The translations under genes and the position numbers were made by a program. Below, one piece after another: positions 58,498 through 64,000 of a stretch of DNA of 64,000 nucleotides. Within the stretch, counting starts at the first letter, position 1; the number at the start of each line of letters is the position of its first letter. Source of the stretch: Hevea brasiliensis (lineage: Eukaryota > Streptophyta > Magnoliopsida > Malpighiales > Euphorbiaceae); assembly GCF_030052815.1 (NCBI RefSeq), contig NC_079498.1, positions 91,753,354 through 91,817,353 of the forward strand, given 5' to 3'. Below the pieces are notes generated by a model that searched no databases, had not been told where the DNA came from, and worked only from the letters and a program-made list of their open reading frames with translations.

Positions 58498-60108
58498 TGA
58501 TAATGCTCTAGTGATACACTTGTATTATATAGATGTTTTTAAGCACATTTGTATCTTATTTCACAGCATTTAGATAAGTAATCTCATGCATAATCATTAA
58601 TTTCATCAAATTTTGTAAATTCCATTGTCAAACTCTAAATTCCATGTTTTCTGCATCATTTCAGGTGTTTGGATAAAGTTCCAAGGCATAGGAGTGTAGA
58701 AGGGAGCTTAGAAAGACCAAAGGAAAGAGAAGTGCCATTGATACACTTTACACGGGTCGTGTAATTAAAGCCACAGACTCATGTAACCTACTACCAGGAG
58801 AAAACTAAAAGAGCCAAGGAAGAAATGTAGTACACGGGCCATGTACACAGACTCGTGTAAACCATAGAGACTCGTGTAAGTCTCTGCCTGGCCAGGATTA
58901 AGGAACTCTCTGTAAAGCAAAAGAACACGGGTTGTGTACTTGGACCCGTATAACCAGCAATGCCCTGTGCAATCTTCTGTGCCAATATAAGATGCAGTCT
59001 TCAAAGCTCCAGTAAGTTACATGGCCCTGGACCGTGTAGTGACACACGAGCCGTGTATCAGCCGACGGCCAGTTTTCTGATTTGGCTCCAGCTCCAGTTT
59101 TTGACAGAAAGAAGAGACTTCTAATGCTTCTGGGACTCTGAAAACCTAACCGTAGCCACTGAATATAAATAAAAGCAGTAGAAAGCAAAAAGAAGGGGAT
59201 CCAGAGTTGGACAATAACACCTTTATCATTTTCTCATAGTCGCTTAGAAGAGTAGTGTATCAGTATCAAGGAGGAGCCTTCAGCTGAAGTTCCAGAAGAT
59301 CAAAGCTGTAGATTCTCTTTGGTTTTTTTGTTCTATTTCTTTAAGCGGACTTTTATTATTCTTTAATTTTATTTTTATTATGTTTGCTGAACTCACCATG
59401 AGTGAGTAATTTTCATATTCTGGAATTAGGAGAGTAACGCTTGTAATCATTATTATGAACAAATATTGAGTTTTATTTATTGGATTTGAGATTTATTCTT
59501 TAATTTAATTTCTTGCGATCTTAATGCATGCTATGTGTTGGTACCCACTTAGTATTGATTATAGATATTAATTGAAGAACTGAAAGGTGAAAATTAATAT
59601 TAGAAAATCAAGATTATGAACCTAGAAAATCTGACCTAGGGATAGGCTGGTAACCTTTTTGGAGTTCCATAATTAATCATAGGTTTTAAAGGGTTTTTAT
59701 TAGAACCGATCACCTATGAAAGTAGGGTTTAGCTCTAATTGAGACACACGTTAGGTGCCTTGAGAGAGGACCTAGAATAATTTAGGATTAATTTCCATCA
59801 AGGCAAACGATTCTCAATCCTATGAATAGATAAGACTACATCCATAATAAGGTTAAAATGTGAAATCTTAATTCTGGAATTATTTCAAAATAGATTATTC
59901 CATTTTAAATTCATTACCCTTTTTTTTATTCCCAGTATTCAAAATAGACAAATTTCACTCCCCCATTTTATTCGATAGCCTAGACAGCCAAAATCGTTGT
60001 GTAGTCTAGTACTTACTAGTTAAATTCCTCGTGAGACAATACTATACTCACTACTTTATTACTTGTTCGCGATCCATGCACTTGGGGGATTGAAAAAACC
60101 AGCAAACA
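58498..60108 (+). repeat. 5' LTR of element I (Athila-like)
   Basis: The right boundary is fixed by the Asp-type primer site seven bases downstream (LTR end CCAGCAAACA). The left edge is placed at TGATAATGCTCTAGTGATAC, a typical Athila LTR start, which gives 1611 bp. The 5' target duplication would be GAGTT or similar; its partner is outside the window. It carries a cluster of ACACGGGYCGTGTA motifs (58749-59057). The open frames at 58765-59188 are LTR sequence on the opposite strand. Confidence 0.75.
58749..59057. repeat. Cluster of near-palindromes ACACGGGYCGTGTA in LTR I
   Basis: Full sites are TACACGGGTCGTGTA (58749), TACACGGGCCATGTA (58831), AACACGGGTTGTGTA (58924) and ACACGAGCCGTGTA (59044). 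Half sites of ACTCGTGTA type lie at about 58777, 58851 and 58869, with one more at 59029. Spacing is roughly 80-120 bp between full sites. Confidence 0.75.
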
Positions 60109-60114
60109 AGTTTT

Positions 60115-60132
60115 TGGCGCCGTTACCGGGGA
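60115..60132 (+). other. Primer binding site of element I (tRNA-Asp type)
   Basis: TGGCGCCGTTACCGGGGA differs by one base from the canonical Athila site and lies just inside the LTR. It marks the element as plus-strand and Athila-like. Confidence 0.85.
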
Positions 60133-60253
60133 ATCTAATTTTAGTAATATTAGGCGATAGGTAATTTAGCTGATTTAGGCATTTTCATTTACTATTTAAT
60201 TTTGTTTAATTTGTTTTATTCTTTTATTCTCTCCCAGGTAATTGGTTTGGTGC

Positions 60254-61144
60254 ATAACCAGAACAAAGCCAGGGGATGAAGTTTTTAATTTAGATCCAGA
60301 GATAGATAGGACCCTAAGAACCATCAGGAGAGAAAGGAAATGCCAAGAACAAGATCAAGGAAATCCAAAAACTCCAATCATGGCCGACAACAACAATAAT
60401 AGGCCAAGACTCTTGAAGGACTATGGAGCTCCATCTATACAAGGATTCCAACCTAGTGTTACAAGACCCATAGTGGATGCCAACAATTTTGAATTAAAAT
60501 CGGCATGGCTCTAGATGATCCAACAAACCCAGTTTGGGGGTTCACCAACAGAAGATCCATATTATCACCTCCAGTACTTTCTTGCCCTATGTGACACATT
60601 CAAGATGAATGGAGTCTCTGATCAAGCTATAAGACTCAGAGCATTCCCATTCTCCCTTCGAGATAGAGCAAAAAAGTGGTTACTTTCTCAACCAGCTAGA
60701 ACATTCACCACTTGGGAAGACCTCTCATAAGCTTTTCTAGCAAGGTATTTCTCATCTGTAAAGACTGCAAAGTTGAGGGTTGAACTCAACACCTTTAGGT
60801 AAAAGAAAGGTGAATCACTCTATGATGCATGGGAGAGATATAAAGACTTACAAAGAGAATGTCCACACCATGGCATAGGGGATTAGCTCCTGGTTCAAAA
60901 CTTCTATAATGGGCTACTACCCTCTACAAGGAGCACAGTAGATTCAGCTGCAGAAGGTGACCTGATAGAGAAAATAGTGGACCAAGCACTTGAACTTCTA
61001 GAGAGGGTCGTGTATCACAACTACGAGTGGTCAAATGAAAGGAGGAATACAAAGAGAACAGTAGGGATCCTGGAAGTGGATGCCCTAAGCATGATAAATG
61101 CTCAATTCGACCAGCTCACAAAAAGGCTTGATATAATGCAAGCC
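60254..61144 (+). pseudogene. Element I gag (Athila-like), start codon lost and truncated by LTR F
   Basis: The expected start (ATG ACC AGA ACA) reads ATA ACC AGA ACA at 60254. The frame continues TRTKPGDEVFNLDPEIDRTL, then MADNNNNRPRLLKDYGAPS (60379 on), PIVDANNFELKSAWL, a stop, and QQTQFGGSPTEDPYYHLQY (60518 on). FPFSLRDRAKKWLLSQPA, SLYDAWERYKDLQRECPHHG and LLPSTRSTVDSAAEGDLIEK follow, all hallmark Athila capsid segments. In-frame stops are at 60512-60514, 60728-60730, about 60800 and about 60885. Gag ends abruptly at 61144, where LTR F inserts. The rest of I would lie beyond F, outside the window. Confidence 0.87.
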
Positions 61145-64000
61145 TGTAACACCCTCCCTGTAGCAACTCCGTACATTCCATTGTTCCGGTGACCGGTGTC
61201 GGTCTAGACAGCTAGAACGTCCGGAAAAATATTTAAACTAAAGTCAGGAACCATAATTAACTCAAATATTAATAAGAAAAATTTAGTAAAAATTTTAGAA
61301 ATAAAATACAACCAAGTTAAAGGAGCCGGTGCCCTAGCGAGGGGTAAACCAGAGGGAAGTTGCGGTTCTCGCAACGAGGAGCCCTAAACCCGGGAAAAAA
61401 TTCATAAAATAATTTTTGGGACTCCAGAGAAGGGTCATTGAGGTTCCTATGGCATTAGAATGCCAAGAAAATATTTAGAAAAATTTTTCAATCGGTACAG
61501 ACAATTTTGACCCGTTAAGCCAAACGGAGGGCATTTTTGTCATTTCGCCTTCAGAGGTGATTTTTGGCCGACTTGTCCAGTTGAGTAAATAATTAATATG
61601 ACATAAAATATGGATAAACATTACTAGAAATTAAATTGAAGATGAGTAGTGGAGGAAAGAAAAGAAAGTGAAGAAAAAGCTTATTTATGACATCATTGTG
61701 ATGTCATTTAAAATTGCTAACCAATCACCATTAAGTAACCATTTGACTAACTAATAAAAGACCTAAATAAAGACCAAGGAAGACCAAAAACCAGCTGCCT
61801 TCTCTTCAGCCAAAAACGTGAGTTTCTCTTCTTCTTCCCTCCATTGATGTTCAATCAAGCAAGCTTAATTTCCTACCTTGTTTCACCATAAAACCCTAAC
61901 CCCACTTCATTAAAATTTTACCCTACACCTTAAACAAGCTTTTGGCAGCCAAGAAGAGGAAAGAAAGAGAAGTTTGAGTTGGGAAAAAAACTGCCCTATT
62001 CAAGGTTAGTGCACTATATACCTAAAACTCTTTAATTTCATGAAATGGAACTTGAATTTAGTAAGAAAATGTAATTTAAATGAACAAAATTCATGTGTAT
62101 GTGTACATGAGTTTTGGCTGCCCTAGTGAAGGAATAGGAAGGAGTGTTTTTGATGAGCTTGAAGTGAACTAGAATCATGTAGGAAGTTTATAAACATAAG
62201 AATAATAAGTTGGTATGCTAACTAAGGCATTTTGTAGAAAACCTAATGTGAAGCTAGGGTTTTGGGGAGTGAAAATTGACTTGGCTTAGGAAATTGTTAG
62301 AGCACATTTTAACGGTCAATTAGTGACCATCTTAGGTAAGTTGACCATAAAATGGACTGAAAAATAGGATTGCAAAGTGAAGTTGCAGGCTGCCCTAGGA
62401 CAGCAGCAGAGGGACTGAAAATTCAGTCCACTTGCACTGCCATAACTTGGGCTGTGTTGGTCCAATTGGACATGAAACTAGGCTTATAATGGCACATTTT
62501 TGCTGAAGAAACCATGCCCAAAAGACCAAAGCAAGAGGACCAAAACTTGGCCCCAATCCGGATACCCTGCAACAGCACCTGCAGAATTGACCAAATGAAT
62601 AGTAACTGTTCATTTGGCCATAACTCACTGTAGATTTGGTTAATTGACCTGAACTTTTTACAGCAACAAGATAAGATATAGGCAAACAACTTTCATGAAG
62701 AAACCTACCCCAAATAATGCCATTAACCCATTCAAATGATTGGGCAAAGTTAAGTTATCAAACCTGCAACTCTGCAGATTTACATTTGAACAGTAATGTT
62801 TGGATGACTATAACTCCCTCTAGAAAACTCGGATTTAGGCGATTCTTGAACCGATGGAAACCTAAGGTATGGTAGAACATGTCATATGAAGAAAGTTAGA
62901 CCAAATTATGAACTTAACTTGGTCAAATTACTGACCAAATTTGGACCAAAATCTGTCAAAACCCAAAATTTTAGCATGAACAGTACACATGAACAGTAAA
63001 CTTATTTTGGCCATAACTTGAGCTACAAAACTTCAAATGGAGTGATTCAAAAAAATAAATTCAACTAGACAAAATAAGGAACAACTTTCATGTTTATCAT
63101 TTTCTCAAATTTTCACTGTAGAAATATCAAATGGAACAATAAAGATGAAGCACCAAATCTGAAAATTTTGTTCAATTAGCATTAAGCTTAGAAATGGTAT
63201 TGGCAACCAATACCAACAAGTTTTAAATACAAAATGTGGTATGTTTGGGGTGTTAAAACCAATACACCTATTTTCTATCCAAAAGTCAACAATTTTGTTG
63301 ACCAATGAGGTGAATAGTGACACCAAAACTTGAAATTCAAAATTTGAAATTAGAAATGCATCTAGGGGACTTTAAATTGCAATTGGCAATTAATACTAGT
63401 AAATGTAAAACTCAAAATGTGGGATCTTAGTGTAATTAGAATTAATATATCCATTAAGTATAAAAAGGTCAACATTTTGGTTGACTAGTATGGTGAATAG
63501 TAATCAAAATGATTAGTGAATTAAGATGAAGACCTAGAACCAATTCTAAGCTTAAATGCTTAGAATTGTATGACAAATATGGACTATGCATCCTAGTCAA
63601 AATTGTTAAAAAGAAATTTAGGCTATAAATTTGAAATCCATGAAATATTCATGGATTACTTGAAACATGAAAAATAAGTCACCTAATTGATGTGAATAGA
63701 TAGTTAGGGCATATATGCCCATCACAAATGGAATTCATAAAATATTAGTAACTCAACTTGAAATATAAAATTTGTAATTACATGAGTAGATTCTTGAATG
63801 TATAAATGAGAAAGGAAAAATGTTTTGAATACAATGGTACATGTGAACCATTGTTTAGAATTGTGATCAATATGAATAACATAATGAATGGATAAATAAA
63901 CCATATTAATGTATGAATGAGACATTAGTTCTCATTATTGTAAAGAGGAGAAGTATTTTGAGTACAATGGTATAAAAGAATAATTGATGTGAATTGTGAT
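61145..64000 (+). mobile_element. LTR F (Ty3/gypsy, family A/E/F), cut by window end
   Basis: It starts TGTAACACCCTCCC in gag of element I; the left target duplication is probably AAGCC (61140-61144). It resembles LTRs E and A (AGACAGCTAGAACGTCCGG; AGGAGCCGGTGCCC). Four shared modules lie at about 62430, 62617, 62807 and 63010. The LTR end is not reached, so whether this is a solo LTR or a full element cannot be told. Antisense frames (62395-62689) are the usual LTR shadows. Confidence 0.85.

Noticed and set aside
58765..59188. Minus-strand ORFs of 64-96 codons
   Set aside because: They overlap LTR I and its ACACGGG motif cluster; no protein motif.
1..64000. CRISPR arrays, tRNA/rRNA genes or a bacterial-type gene cluster
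   Set aside because: No regularly spaced identical repeats with unique spacers, no tRNA or rRNA core sequences and no operon-like coding were seen; the content is plant transposons throughout.

Overview
This 64 kb window is AT-rich nuclear DNA from a plant, almost certainly a eudicot; the genus cannot be fixed from the sequence. It is a heterochromatin-like nest of transposable elements. I find no intact host gene, no tRNA or rRNA gene and no CRISPR array. The one host-derived coding piece is a 46-bp first exon resembling a UBC7/13/14-type ubiquitin-conjugating enzyme, carried inside a Mutator-like element.

Left block (1-25174). The oldest layer is a minus-strand Ty3/gypsy element of the Tat/Ogre group (element G). 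Its long LTR (15121-25174), its tRNA primer site (9129-9146, duplicated at 15100-15117) and gag remnants (4177-4433, 1-59) are split by later insertions. These are solo LTR E (65-4176, target duplication TGCAA), solo LTR B1 (5171-9033, GGTTA) and a gag-only Ty3/gypsy element A (9161-14875). The segment from 8902 into the 3' LTR of A has been tandemly duplicated. In the second copy A has collapsed to a solo LTR (15132-22233, GGTGG), which later received solo LTR B2 (17998-21463, AGTAT).

Middle block (25179-38783). Element C is a decayed Tekay/Del-type chromovirus on the plus strand, with gag, protease, RT-RNase H, integrase and chromodomain still recognisable. Its 5' LTR is truncated. Its integrase is split by solo LTR B3 (30207-33652, minus, AAAGT) and its 3' LTR by solo LTR D (35919-38294, minus, GTTAT).

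Right-centre block (38784-51188). A region rich in CACTA-like subterminal motifs hosts a Pack-MULE (39510-40991) and a hAT element (41387-47338). The hAT transposase pseudogene is interrupted by a solo LTR of the C family (43793-46083). LINE 3' ends, a MITE-like unit and a fossil Tat-type reverse transcriptase fragment follow.

Right block (51189-64000). Element H is an Athila-like element on the minus strand with both LTRs and target duplication CTTAC. Most of its pol is deleted, so protease is fused in frame to the integrase C-terminus. Next comes the 5' part of a second Athila-like element (I, 58498-61144, plus), whose gag is cut by LTR F (61145 to beyond the window).

The most intriguing shared structure is an ~85-100 bp module found repeatedly in the LTRs of families A/E/F, B and the unrelated Athila-like H. 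Other points are the Pack-MULE capture, the tandem duplication joining two different LTRs, and the in-frame protease-integrase fusion.
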